This document shows, in pieces, positions 33,679 through 45,340 of a DNA stretch of 64,000 nt. The stretch's first letter is position 1, and the number at the start of each line of letters is the position of its first letter. The stretch spans positions 1,302,001-1,366,000 of the forward strand of contig JAJUBI010000004.1 in NCBI GenBank assembly GCA_022419385.1. Reading direction: 5' to 3'. This DNA comes from Paraconiothyrium sp. Pb-2020 (Eukaryota; Ascomycota; Dothideomycetes; Pleosporales; Didymosphaeriaceae). The notes beneath the pieces were generated by a model. The model was given only the letters and a program-made list of their open reading frames with translations. It made no database searches and was not told the DNA's origin. Made by a program: the position numbers and the translations under genes.

Positions 33679-34921
33679 TCACCACCCACCCCTCAACATA
33701 CTAGTACTCTTCGTACTCCTCTCATCCCCATCCCTCACACTATCCACCTCAACCTGCACCGCCACCGTCCTCACAATCCCATCCTCAGGCACCCGGAAGT
33801 TAATCCCACTATCGCTGCTACTGCTCGAATGCACGCTTCCTCCCTCCCCTCTTTCCGCATCCGGGCTTTTCATATCGCGCTTGGTGTCTGGTAGCGGATC
33901 TTCGCGCACCGTCGACGTGATGTGGCTTTTGAAGTTCTTGCTGCCGCCGAGGGTAGTCCCGCGGAAGGTGCCAGATTTAGATTTTGTAGAGGGGAGCTCG
34001 GTGCCCTGCGAGGGGTTGGAGGAGGAGTCGTGCTCGTGGGGTTTATCGGTGCGGTCGCGTTTGCGGACGACTTTGGAGATGAGGTCGGACATGCAGAGTT
34101 CGATGTTGAGTTTTACGATGTAAGAAAGGGGGTGGAATTGGACGTAGCTGTTCTCCCATTAGCTTTATCCCTTAAATCGATGACTGAAGTAAGAAGGTTG
34201 GCTTACACCAGGTCGTTCGGCAAGCTCATCATCCCGATGATCAGGAGATCCATGCTGATGCTGATGCTACTGATGCCCACGTTGAACCGCCATAGCTCCT
34301 CGTATTTCTTCAGCCCTGCGTCTACGAGCCGCACTTTCACTAGGTAGAGGAAATAGGCGTTGAGGCCGGCGTCGATGATGAGGTAGATTACTTTTTCGAC
34401 GCGGTCCCAGATCTCGTTGAGCTTGACCCATGTTGGAGAGACGTTCATGCGGGCGGGTATCCATATGCAATACACACTGATGTTCAGCAGTAGAATTCCG
34501 AGGAAGAGACCGAGTCTGAGGCGGCGGCCGTCGCTGCGGGAGGGTAGGATCAGGGAGATACGGTTTGCGATGATTTGCAATAGGAGCTGAAGTTGGATTG
34601 ACCAAAGCGTGACCTGGATGAAGAAGTACCAGAGCCTAGGGTGTTGGTTAGGCATTAGGTGGAAGAGGAGCTCGACCGGGGTACTGACTTGGATGGAAGG
34701 TCTCCACGAATCCAAAGCCAACTCATGATGGCCATGGCAAGGCACACAACAATCTCGACCCAGATCATGAAAACATAAGGACTGAACTTGTTGTGCTTCC
34801 TGCGTAGGACAGACAACGTCTGCTTTCCAGCTTTGCTGATAGTGAGCGTCGCAAACCCGAGAGTGAAGCCAAAGCAAATGGTGGGGATATCCATCAGCGA
34901 GCCTCTGATGTGGGCCGACAT
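33679..34921 (-). CDS. Unrecognised multi-pass membrane protein with cytosolic tail
   Basis: Three exons, 34921-34689, 34635-34207 and 34147-33679, give 376 aa. Donors are GTCAGT and GTAAGC; acceptors are CTAG and CAG. Joins read DLPSKLWYFFIQV and PNDLVYVQFHPLSY. About seven hydrophobic segments are seen (TICFGFTLGFATLTI, VFMIWVEIVVCLAMAIM, LWYFFIQVTLWSIQLQLLL, LGLFLGILLLNISVYCIWIP, VIYLIIDAGLNAYFLYLV, SISISMDLLIIGMM, plus a weaker one). The rhodopsin-like topology then gives way to a basic juxtamembrane segment and a Ser/Thr/Lys-rich tail of about 130 residues. It may be a fungal seven-helix integral protein of unknown ligand. Confidence 0.75.
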
Positions 34922-36051
34922 GGTGAAAATGAGTGTGCAGGATCTGCCCTGTCCTGTCCGAAGTAAACGATGACAGGATGGAGCTGAAATCGTCTTAGTC
35001 CAAGCAGAAGATGAGGCCCTTATACCTTCAACACATGAACATAAACTCCTGGACCCTCACAGGCCATATCCATGATAGGCTTTCCATGATCGACTACACC
35101 GTCTCTGAAGATCCCATCTAGTCTGCGCTGCAGGTACCTGCTAAGATGAGGCGTACAGTATATTCCTTTCCGCGGACCTCGACATTCTTTCCTTGATGGC
35201 GAACAAAAGGTCTAAAGCATAGCCACAGGCCTCCATATACAGCTGGGTTGCTCGCATGGCCCCATGATGATCTGCTAGGGGAGAGCCGGATCCACGCAAG
35301 GTCTTGTTAATCTGTGGGGAGCATGGAGCACAAGCGAATGGCAATAAGTATAGTATAGCGAGTCATAGGCTGAGGCGTCCAGTATACGAGATACCGTACG
35401 AAACTTATTGTTGAAGTCGGGCCGAATCCATGCTACTACTGTACGTTCGACAGCGCAGCTAACAGAACAGGCACAGGCGCCCATATCCGAGTCCAGAAGT
35501 CGGTAATAGCCGCATGCGATTGGACGTCTGGTGACTCGTCGCCCAAATTCTCATCTGTTGATACGCCGAAAATGACTTAGGTTTGGGGAGATCGCAAGGT
35601 TTCCTTGTTGATCGGAGCATCGAAGAATGTTATTTCACGCGTCGCTGTTGATGGTCTCTCGCAAGCCGTATCTTCTAGACCATACAAGTTCTGGAGATCG
35701 GATTCTCCGACTTTGATAAAACACGTCGCTCCTCCGACTTACAATAGATAAATGTCATGGCAACGTTCTGCTTCTCTACGAACGCCAAGTTAGTTGGCTT
35801 GTCACGTCCCTGCTGAGCGTCATATAGCGACTTGAGGAGAGCTAATGAATGGTCCCCTTTTTGTCAGATGCTGTCAGTCGATGGTCAAACATCACCAAGA
35901 GCAGGCATATGAAGCGAGATTTCATCGTTGTCGGCACTTTGACCATGTCAGCTTTGCGCGGAAGCGGTAAGTGTATGCATTGCATATTCTGGGGTAAAAC
36001 GCAATAGAAAGACGTGCCCCATGTGTCTCGCTTCTAGAAAACCTTCGGGAT
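34922..36051. other. Intergenic region with weak coding-like stretches
   Basis: 1.13 kb between two minus-strand genes. Minus-strand translation at 35484-35141 has coherent segments (VVAWIRPDFNNKFRTVSRIL, QLYMEACGYALDLLFAIKE) that lie in different frames. It may be a decayed gene fragment, but no intact frame, start or family can be given. Confidence 0.35.
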
Positions 36052-38003
36052 CTACGTCCGACCCGGTGGAAGCTTATCCCACGTCCCGTTTGGCCACCAA
36101 GTGCCTGCCCGAGTGAAATCGCTGTACGTAATTCCACCGAACGGTTGATAGTTCACGAACCCAAACCTAAAGTATTCGGGATGATCAAGTGCCTTCCTCG
36201 TCCAGGTGAAGTTGTTATCCCCATCTTTATGGAAGCCACGGAAGCGCTCGACATCATTGACCAATACGCTGACGCCTTCGTACCCGCGCGCCAAACCTTC
36301 CCATGCAAAGGTGATGTTCGTAGAGTTGATGACAGGTTCCAAGATTGAAACCAGGCCAGTGCCCAGTTGCGCGTCGCCTCTCAGGGCTGCTGCGGTCTGC
36401 AAGATGGATGCAAAACCCCAGCGCGCAACGCCATTGATGAAGAGCCCGACAAGAAGGCCCTGGCAAAGCAGGCTAATGCGGGTTTGTGTGGCCGTTCCAG
36501 GCACTAAGAGGAGCCCGAGGATATAGTGGTGTATCCGCAAGTTCTCTGATGGTACGGCTAGAAGTATAAGCAAGCAAAAAGCGAGGACTGCATAGATGCC
36601 CAGGTATCGCGGTAATCGACCCTCGACCCTGAAGCACCAAGCTTGGTAGAGGACTAGAGCAACTAGTATCAAGATTATGATCACTAGTGCTGTGATGGCA
36701 CCAGGTTGTTGCTTGAGATCATGCCCTGTGAGGCGCGAAATAGGTATCTTATCCAGCGTGAGACTGTTCAACGCTCCCACCCATAGAGCGCCAACCCACA
36801 GGATGGTCTTCTCGTATTGCGCGTTGAGATGCCTCAAAGTCTTGCGGACGCTGACTTGGTAGATAATGACAGCAATGAAAGCAGCTGGAAGGAAATTTGC
36901 AAGAGCTGTAGATCCTAGAGACGGGTAGTCTGTGTACGACGGAGGATCAGAAGCCATGGCAATCTGCCAAAAAGTGATTACGAAAATGGGCCCAAAGAAA
37001 GTAGCAGGATGTGTGGTAAAGAGTGACAACACTGCTGTGAAGATAGTGGACAATGTGAGAAGGTCCCACCTAGGATCTCGGCACTTCGCTGAATCGTTCA
37101 GGATTTGCGCGCTCTGGTTGAAATCGAATGACATGGGGAACGAGGAGTTGAACCCTACACTCGTAAGTCCATTCTGCGAATGTGAGCCGTAGGTCGTCTT
37201 TTCTCCGATCAGATTGACCACCCCGCAACCTCCCGAAGTGTCTGTCAAAATGCTGGCCTGGATTGCAGCCCCACAGATGAACGAGTCACCGCGGTATACC
37301 AGCTCCTTGCCTTCGGATTCTTCTGGTGCACCACCGACAAGGAGAGGACGATATACGATCGATGCGTCGCCAATCGCGTATGGATTCAGTACTTGGACAC
37401 TGGCGCAGTCGGCGGGACACGAAAACGCGAAGCTTGAATCGTCGAAGGGAAGGCAATTCACGCCGTCGAGACCGCAGCTTTGAGCACTAGGCCTACGATA
37501 CCTGTCAGCCGCGTCTGAGGCGCAGCTCTCATTCAAACTTACCAGAGCCTGGCTGTACATGAAAGCCGAACGGGAGCACCAAGACCTCCAATGTCTCTGG
37601 GAAGACTGTCCTGGCTGAGTATGACGCCGAATATTACCAGCCATAGCATAAACGCGCATACAAAGATGCAGGCCCGTACAGTTGTAGGAAGGCGCCCAAA
37701 GTGGCGGAGATGGAACGTTTGTATGCGCTCGAAGATCGGTGCGATGCGATTGGGTTTTGGAGGCTCTGGCCCGCGAAACCACTGTGCAATCTTGCGCGTA
37801 CGAGAAGCGATCGGCGCTGGGATTGTGCTCTTGACTTTGTTCCAGTAGGGGGAATCCTGCCACCGCTTGGAGTTGCGATTACTTTGGTTCGGCGTCGTCC
37901 GAGAGAAGCTGGAGTCCGAAGTGTTCATTTCTATATCGACGTGTGGCTCTTTCGAAGAGTGCGTATGCGGCGGAACACTCGCAGGCTCGATGTCTAGCAC
38001 CAT
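36052..38003 (-). CDS. LCCL-domain multi-pass membrane protein
   Basis: Two exons, 38003-37543 and 37492-36052, give 633 aa. The intron (GTAAGT donor, GTAG acceptor) restores RLSCTARLWPSAQSCGLDGVNC, the start of the LCCL region. An N-terminal cytosolic part contains phosphorylatable Ser/Thr and precedes a first helix (ACIFVCAFMLWLVIFGVIL). Then comes the extracytoplasmic LCCL module (FAFSCPADC, YRGDSFICGAAIQASI, about residues 155-300) with its paired cysteines and N-glycosylation sites. Multiple helices follow from about residue 320 (AVLSLFTTHPATFFGPIFVI onward), and the protein ends in a second luminal segment with WWPNGTWDKLPPGRT. Fungal LCCL proteins of this layout are common but uncharacterised, probably at the plasma or endomembrane surface. 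Confidence 0.85.
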
Positions 38004-38945
38004 GGTGGGCCTTGGGAGGGGTTTATTGTCTCGAGAGGATTGAGTACCGCTGCGACTGTCGGTCGGTCGCGATCGAGGGACGCGGAGCTAACATAGCAAT
38101 GGAAGTGTAGGATGCCAAGCGGGGTGAGTGAAAGCTAAAGAGCGTCAAAGTGCATGGCGGATATCATTGAGGATGACACCTCGATGTTTCGCATTGCGCG
38201 TCCCGGCGCCAAGGGTCTACACGTGATCCTCCAAGGAAGGAGCAATAGGCGGTACTCGGGGCCAGACGACATCGATAATCACGGAAACTCATGAATATAG
38301 AGTGTCTTATTACTGAAGTAGTGTTTGATTTTTCGGCGGAATCCAACGAAAACTGAAGCGTCTGGTTGTCCTGGAGTGCGTAGTCATCCTGCTGACTCTT
38401 CTTCGCCATCGACAGGCCGCGTGGCAAGCCAGATAGCGCACCTGGGCTTCGAGGCCGTCGAACGGATGAAACGATACAAGCAGAACGTCGCACTTTCCGC
38501 AACGGATGCGAAGGCGTTCCCGATATCTGCGGGAGGAGAAAAACTATTGGAATGATGCATCAACAGGCGAGAACACGAACGCGTATTCGCCAAGTCAAGG
38601 CTGAGCGCACTTCAGCTCATGCAGGCGCGATGACACGAAAACGGAGCATGGAACAAGTGTATCGAGATCAGTGGATGGGTATTATTAGGTAAACCGAGCC
38701 ACATAGGGCTTCTATCTACAAGTCCTGTAATTCCTACTCTCACGGAGCCGCGAACCGGCGAGGTTCACGATGCATCCTGAGAGCGCCCGAAACGGAGGAT
38801 TACGCCAGAAAATGCTTCAGATCCCATACCAAACAAGGTCGATCTATCAACATGCCGGACACGGTCGCTAATTAGAAGTCGGAAGCCGAGGTCGAGGTGG
38901 TTATTGTCGTGGGTCGCGTGTTGGTGCAAGCTGTGATGAAACCGT
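38004..38945. other. Intergenic region
   Basis: 942 bp upstream of the LCCL gene and downstream of the small wall-protein gene. No supported feature. Confidence 0.5.
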
Positions 38946-39176
38946 TTAGATCATCAGAGCAGCGGCACCAGCACCGAGGAGGACAGCCATGGCAGGGCCG
39001 TTGGCGATGGCAGCACCCTCGAAAGGAGCGGTGCTGGAGGGAGCAGCGGAGCCAGAGGCAGAGGCAGTTCCGGAGGGAGCGGCAGTGCCGGAGGCGACGG
39101 CGGAGGTGCCGTTGGAGTAGGTGTACTGGGCCGAGGCGGCGGCGGCGAAGGCAGCGATGATGATGGAGAACTGCAT
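38946..39176 (-). CDS. Small GPI-anchor-type cell-wall protein
   Basis: A 76-aa single exon. Residues 1-16 are a signal peptide (MQFSIIIAAFAAAASA, cleavage before QYTYSN). The middle is rich in Ala, Ser, Thr and Gly with a potential N-glycosylation NGT, suited to O-mannosylation. The end EGAAIANGPAMAVLLGAGAAALMI has a small-residue omega site followed by a hydrophobic tail, as for GPI attachment. The mature chain would be only about 35 residues. It has no cysteines, so it is neither a CFEM protein nor a hydrophobin. Similar short Ser-rich GPI proteins coat conidia and hyphae of moulds. Confidence 0.8.
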   Translation of the reverse strand: MQFSIIIAAFAAAASAQYTYSNGTSAVASGTAAPSGTASASGSAAPSSTAPFEGAAIANGPAMAVLLGAGAAALMI

Positions 39177-42100
39177 GTTGAAGGTGTTTGTTGGTTGGGT
39201 AATTAAGTAGTGTTTGGTGAACGAAAGTACTGGTTGTTGGTGTTGAGCGACAGTGGAAGACTTGTGTTTATAACTGTGACTGGCGATAGATAAGAAAAGC
39301 TGCGAGCGTCCAGCTCTGTCTTATACGGGAGCTCGCCACGCGCACGCACCGCCGGGTGAAGACCCGCTTATCTGGACAGCCCCCAACATTCACCCAAACA
39401 GAGACCCAACCACTTTCCTGTTTCCCTGCCCATTAGCGATGGTGCGACTAAGCCAGGACCCGCGGGCTCCACAAGCACCGGACGCTCAACCACTCGTGTG
39501 GCCGCTGGCTCCAAGGTGCACACGCAAAGCGGTGGAGCCACAGCCTGGCTGGGAGCTGCTGCCAGGGCGACGGCCAAAAGCGAGCAATCCGGTCACACTC
39601 AGCACACCCACACGACACCCACCTTCATGCGCGTCCCAGCCACAGTCGAGCCACGCAGTCTCGCCGACGTGTCCGGTGATTCGTGCGAATCTCGGTTGCG
39701 TGCATCGCAGGATGAGAAAATAGCCCAGCCTGACCAGCAGTGGCTCCTCCCACGGCTCCTCCTACGTCACCCCCAGCACTGGTGCGATAAGAAATTTATC
39801 GATAACCCCGGTCTAGAGTGGCCGGTCTGGGCGGAGAATTCACTGGTCACATTGTTGAGCGCCCTCGCCGCCGCAGTCGATGTCTTGGCTGGCGGCCGGA
39901 CCGGCACTCGGAGTGCCAACCGTCTACTGTACCCCAAACAAGAGAATGCAACATGGCTGCTGGGCTTGTCTCACGGCGGAATGCTGGCTTTCGACGGATC
40001 GTGACTTCCTGGCCACTCACTGGCCACCGATCGTTCCAGTCCTTTCTCCTGAACGAGGCTCCGCTTTTCACAACGGCTCTTTTCCCACGGGGAGGCATTT
40101 TCAATAATTGACGCGTATGCAGGCTGATTCTTTCATTAAGCGCCCAGAGTGATCGGCAGGGGACGGTGCCAAGGCGGGAGCCAGCGCAATTTGAACAGCG
40201 ATCGCATCATCCGCTCATCTCGGTCTTCATTGGCGGGATGCCTTCCAACGCTCGCCGGCGGAGCTCGAGCAAACGGTAGCCTTGCCCTTGCATCTTACAA
40301 GAGACCGGCATATGCTTCGCTGTGTCCCAAATGAGGCTCGCTCCACGATTTGACCGTCTGCGATAGATTTGGGAAGACGAAGAGACGGAAGTTCGAATCG
40401 ATGTTTCAGTTCGGCCGCGTTCGGCGGGAGCCTCACGAAGCTTCGCGAAACCGGGAATCAACATTGAATGACGCTCCTCCCGACAAAAATTAGTCGGCGG
40501 CTCTCCAAAACCAAGTTTCCCCATGAAATCACGGCACACGATCTCCGGAGGCCTAGGACAGCTTCCCGCCTCATTGAACATGTCACCGCGAGATCAATAT
40601 CGAACCGGTGCCAAAGTATCAGCCGACCGTGGAACACCGATCAGTCTTGCAGTCGCCCAATAGAATTCCGTCCAGTTGCTTTCAATAAGATGAGATGTAC
40701 TGGCATGCAGTCTCCTCCAATCCCACGTTATCGCGCAGCATTCTCCCCTCCCGTCTCCCGTTCTCTGACGCCCGGTTGTATTCTGGCTTGCCAAGAGAGA
40801 TTGCGCGATACTGTAAGCTTGGACACACGGCAGGACAAGACGTGTTTTCGGTTGCTGGAGGAATATTCACACGTTGACGTACCACCACCCCAGGTTTCGT
40901 TCCTGCAACGTGCAGTACCAAAAGGTACGGTGCCATGTTTTCTACAACATGGTTTACCCGAAGGCGCCCTATGATGCAAAAACTAGTCTGCTCCAGGGCT
41001 AGAGGCCCGCAACGGCACGACACTGTTTTAAACGCCATATTCCGTCTGCATAGCAGGGAAACGCCCGTCTCTGGGCCAGATACGCCGAGATACGATGCAC
41101 TGAGTCTCAGTTCCCTTTGGAAGATTGCGTCAGTGTGCATGCTTATCCTATACGATGTGCTCGGTTACATTCATCCAGAGTATAGTCAAACGCCGCTTGG
41201 TCAGGCTTTGCAGGATCCTATCATGCGTGCTAACTGCAAGAGCATACTACACGGAAGTACGGCAGATGACCTTGATATTCGAAGCAACTTCCAAGTTTAC
41301 AACGACCGTGACGGGATTCCACTCGTGTGGACACCTTTCTGAGCTTTCTCATGTGGCTAGAGATTCGAAAAGAAGCATCGTATTACCACCTTGACTGTCT
41401 CTGCATTGTAAGCCCAGCGCAAAAACGTACTAGCATCACAAGGACGCTATCGCTGAGAGTTCCTTACGCCACATCTGTCCCAGTACAGCCTCGTATACCG
41501 ATAGAGCCAGATACACGCCAAATGATTCCACACTAATCATGATGCAGAGAGAAGACGCTTCGTATGCTGATTCCAGAATGCTCCAAACTTCGAGCTTCTC
41601 GGGATTGACGATACATTTATGCTCCAACCTCGAACTTTTCTCCTTCTCCAAATCCGAGCCGTAACGACTGCGCTGAATTGGGCTAATTGACATCCGACTT
41701 CGACACCAAAAGAATCCCCCGCGCTCCTCCCACCGGCCTCTTCATCGCACTCGTATACGCATGCATATAGCATTGACCCCCGTGCCATGCACCATCCTCA
41801 ACAATAACCGCCACTTTAGTCCTCCAAGCTCACAACAACCCCTTCTCTCACTACTCGAGGCGCAGGACCCAACAGTTACGAAAGCGCAAATCCTAGAATC
41901 CACCCTTGCGATATTCAGATAAATTCAGGCCACCCACCGATTCCACAACAGCCGCGCGTAAAGCATCGAGAAGTCAAACACAAGAAGAGTAACATCACCA
42001 GACCTTGAGTCATTACCTTGAGAGATCCTTCGCGGCAAATCTAGACGCATACCGTCGTTGAAGTAAATTAGCTCTCCGTCCGCGACGACCGTCCGTGCGA

Positions 42101-43384
42101 AGGCTTCTAGATTCGTCTGACGCGTATGCCGCGTAGGCTGCTTCCACATCATGAGTTTCGACAACATTGAGTGGTGCCGCAGTCCTGCCAGGCGTGATCT
42201 GGCCCACGACGTCGATGAGGCGGCTGTGATGCGTAGTGTGTGAGGTGTGTCTGGCGAAAAGGAGATTAGTTACAGGACTTGGGGCAGTTTATGTCGCTGT
42301 CACATGCCCAAGGTAATCCGGTCACCTATATCTTGGCTCTCAAATGGGCTTCCACGGGGTTCAAAGTCAATCGTTCAAAAAGGAAATGCTTTCTGCGCGC
42401 TGCAGGTGCCAGGGCGATCTGAGATGTCACCTCGCTCTCACCACGCCACAGTCTGTCCTCCTGGAGGACGCTTAAACACCCAGCAGGAGAGCGGCACGTG
42501 AAAAGTCCGCGGACAGCTCGTATACCAGCAATGCAAAGCGTGTGTCGAAACAAGCTCTTTGAGATGCGCAGGTTGCACCAAAAAATAAAGAGTGCAAGAA
42601 GTCACCTTCGACTCCGAAGCCACGCTTCGATCATGATCAGGAGCTTGGACTGTGACCGCTAATACCAAACGCCTCCATCCCGAGATATCGCACATTCAGT
42701 GGCGCAGAGGGAGAACTATGGAGCACGCGGAGGTTTTGATACAGAGCGGGATTTTACTCTCAACTTCCCATCCCACTCCCTTCGCACTGCATCTCTCACA
42801 TTGGTGTACACACGCGAGGTAGAAGTGGACGGAAGGAACCTGCAAAATATCTCATAGCTGCGTTTGATCATCTATAACCTACGGAAATATAAACAGATGA
42901 TCCAAGTGATTAAGTTTCGAAAATCTACTCTACAAGTCGAGGGCCCTCCTCAGCCTCGAGGAGCCTTCGGGGCTCGATACTGGACGGACGACTCGTGCTG
43001 CAATGTCTCAACCATCTTGTCCAGATTCTTTCCAAGCGCCGTCACCATATGCACAGCCTTAGCTGTGGTCTGCCGGAACACGGTTGTATGCAAATGCGCG
43101 GACCATGCAAGGCAAGCATAGATGATTATAAAAATCACACACTCTTCTCTACACAGCTAAGTCGATAGACTATCTGCGCATCTCTGCCTATGCCCTCGGT
43201 CGTTTTTCGCTGTTATATATCCTAAGAGAGCCTTTGGCCTCCAATGCACATCTTCAATAACCAAAATAATTGACAACCACGACGTATACGGCTAATCCGC
43301 GTATGAGATCAAGATTCGGAATATGAAGAAGCCAGTTCTAGTTGTGAGTCGATACATTACGGTGCAAAGGCAATAAGCTGAGCC
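39177..43384. other. Gene-poor island, left part
   Basis: About 4.2 kb with only short, mutually overlapping frames. 39.4-40.1 kb is GC-rich and encodes nothing recognisable. Between about 40.9 and 42.2 kb some translated stretches look protein-like on both strands (+ 41040-41340, - 42200-41925), but they are interrupted and match no family I know. No terminal repeats, transposase or reverse-transcriptase motifs were seen. Confidence 0.45.
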
Positions 43385-44075
43385 TTGAGTGCACTTTCGT
43401 CTTCCAAATCTGGCTCTCGATGACGTCCTGGCTGAGCAAAGCGACGCTCATGTTTCACATACTGGGAGCGTGCAAAACGATCCCGTGGCTGCGAATCGTG
43501 TGTTGGATTGGCATCGTCACTACCTTTCTCTTCTACTCTGCTCACTGGGCTATCAACTTTTCGTCTTGTCGACCTAGGGAGGGTCGGACCGCGCATTGTT
43601 TTTGGCGTGAACGAGCAGCCACGAGTGTTCGGCCTCTGATGGGCCAATACAGATGATGAGCTTTGTTTCAGCCATATTTGGTGTAATCAGCGATATTTAC
43701 ATCCTGATCATACCATTGCCTGTTCTCAACACAACGAACATCCGAAAGAGAAACAAAATTGGTGTTTACACCATCTTCTCATTTGGAGTCTTGTTAGTCC
43801 TAGCTTATTACCAGAGCTCTCACAATTGCTGACTGTTCCAGGGCCTGCTTTTTCAGCATACTTTATATGAGCTATCGTGCCACGTCCCAAGGCGCGAAGG
43901 AGCTGACAGTGAACAGTGACCCGAATAGGTTACTAGGTAAGACCACTACATTCCATGCCACCTTCCTCTCGAAGCTTACGCTGTTACAGTATGATTGAAC
44001 ACATTGTGTGTCTCATCATCACCTGCATTACACCCTGTCAAAACTCCCCCGGCTTCTCATCGTCAAACGCCTAGG
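43385..44075 (+). pseudogene. Decayed fungal rhodopsin-domain membrane protein
   Basis: Translation in the + direction gives pieces of a Fung_rhodopsin (PF20684-like) protein in different frames. About 43420-43580 reads LSKATLMFHILG and IGIVTTFLFYSAHWAIN. A second piece at 43611-43803 reads CSASDGPIQMMSFVSAIFGVISDIYILIIPLPVL. After a plausible intron (GTTAGT donor at 43798-43803 region, CCAG acceptor near 43842), a third reads ACFFSILYMSYRATSQGAKEL. The first two pieces are separated by a frameshift and a TGA near 43608. After RLL at about 43935 the next acceptor leads straight to a stop, while the expected continuation (MIEHIVCLIITCITPC) is in another frame. No start region or C-terminal tail was found, so it is a remnant rather than a working gene. 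Confidence 0.6.
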
Positions 44076-44340
44076 AGGATTCTTCAGCGGTAACACGTCC
44101 GATACGCTCTAGCTCAGTTCAAACCTCGAAGAAACCTCACCGAAAATACTTTCCACGCCGTCTAATTAATCCGCTGAAGACTTTCTGCCCAACCGTTGAA
44201 GGACAAGCGTTCAACGTCTGGTGATTAAATACTCCTTTCCCACATCATCCAACCGTCACCTTTAGATCAGTGCCGCAGCGTGAAACGAGCCACCTTCAGA
44301 ACATCCACCAAAGCTGCTCATCAAGCTTCCCCAGTCCAAC

Positions 44341-44559
44341 ACCACCTCTTCCGCCACACAAAAAACCTGCACCTCCGTGCCCGAGCTTTACGAATGGCAG
44401 CCGTACGTCTCCAGCCTACACCTCGCCCTCGCGCCACGAACGGGCGCGTCATACAAGCTTTTTACCGACAAAGATCTCCAATTTATATCTCAGGATGTCC
44501 GCCGTGTCCTTGCGAAACCCCTATCACTCCCAGCCTTAACCTCCGCATCACGTCCATAA
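44341..44559 (+). other. Coding-like stretch, possible small gene or remnant
   Basis: One + frame reads coherently, TTSSATQKTCTSVPELYEW then PYVSSLHLALAPRTGASYKL, and ends at TAA 44557-44559. It has Tyr, Trp, Asp and Gln in natural proportion, unlike the low-complexity shadows nearby. No in-frame ATG lies between the upstream stop near 44280 and the body. It would need an upstream exon, and none could be placed. Confidence 0.25.
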
Positions 44560-44807
44560 CCCTTTACCTTACTTTTTCCCTCCTCAAGCTCAACGCCCAA
44601 CGCCCTTCTAGCTCACCTTCTACTTCTATAAGACTGTAAAGGGAGGGGGAAGGTACGTGACCCGTGCAGAAACGTGCGAACCTTTGCGTACAACGTAATG
44701 TTTATTCTTCGCCGCGCATTATGATAATAACAGCGCGACACCGTTTCGTCACACATAGCACTCCTACGGAGCTAATGCGTAGGAGGAATGTAGTTGTGGT
44801 ACAACGC

Positions 44808-44846
44808 AGGCTAACGCACAAGGCTAACGCACCAGGCTAAAGCACC
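44808..44846. repeat. 13-bp tandem repeat, three copies
   Basis: AGGCTAACGCACA, AGGCTAACGCACC and AGGCTAAAGCACC lie head to tail at 44808-44820, 44821-44833 and 44834-44846. Confidence 0.85.
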
Positions 44847-44921
44847 AGACGCAGCACATCCCATCCCATCACATCGCTGCTACTTCTCTAAACCGTATCA
44901 TTATTTTATCCGTATATACTC

Positions 44922-44944
44922 CCTTCCTTCCTTCCTTCCTTCCT
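44922..44944. repeat. CTTC tetranucleotide microsatellite
   Basis: A run of CCTT units, about five to six copies, with a CCTCCCTG tail. Confidence 0.85.
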
Positions 44945-45340
44945 CCCTGCTTCCCTGAAGGGGACCCAAAGAATATACAAGAAAAACCCCCACTCCCCAT
45001 CCCACCCCATGTCATCTTTCAAACTTTAAAAAAAGACATTAGAGCCGCTATGCAATTGAAAACATCCAAGCGTACGTCTGCTGAAAAAAGGCGAGAAAAG
45101 GCAAGAATCACGATAGAAAAAGAAAAGGAGGGATATCCAAACCGCGCTCATGCGTACATCCACCCTCCACCACCACGGGCTTTACCCTTCTTTCTCCGGC
45201 GTAGGCGGCGGCTTCTCATCGGCTGGCTTCGCCACCTCCGCCGTGCTGCGCTTTATGTCCTCCTCCAGGGGCAAAGGCGCCTCCTCCCTCAAGCAACCTC
45301 CCCAGCAAAACCTCCCTCCCCTTCTCCTCCTGCTTCACCC

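Larger units (their letters stand above)
44076..45340. other. Gene-poor island, right part
   Basis: 1.26 kb leading to the 3' end of the kinase gene. It contains a coding-like stretch (44341-44559), a 13-bp triple repeat (44808-44846) and a CTTC microsatellite (44922-44944), listed separately. Confidence 0.45.

Noticed and set aside
38897..39160. Plus-strand Arg/Gln-rich frame over the GPI-type protein
   Set aside because: It is the antisense shadow of an Ala/Ser/Thr-rich gene that has a clear signal peptide and GPI tail.
44880..44960. Pyrimidine tract as a CRISPR or centromeric repeat
   Set aside because: It is a simple CTTC microsatellite without spacers.
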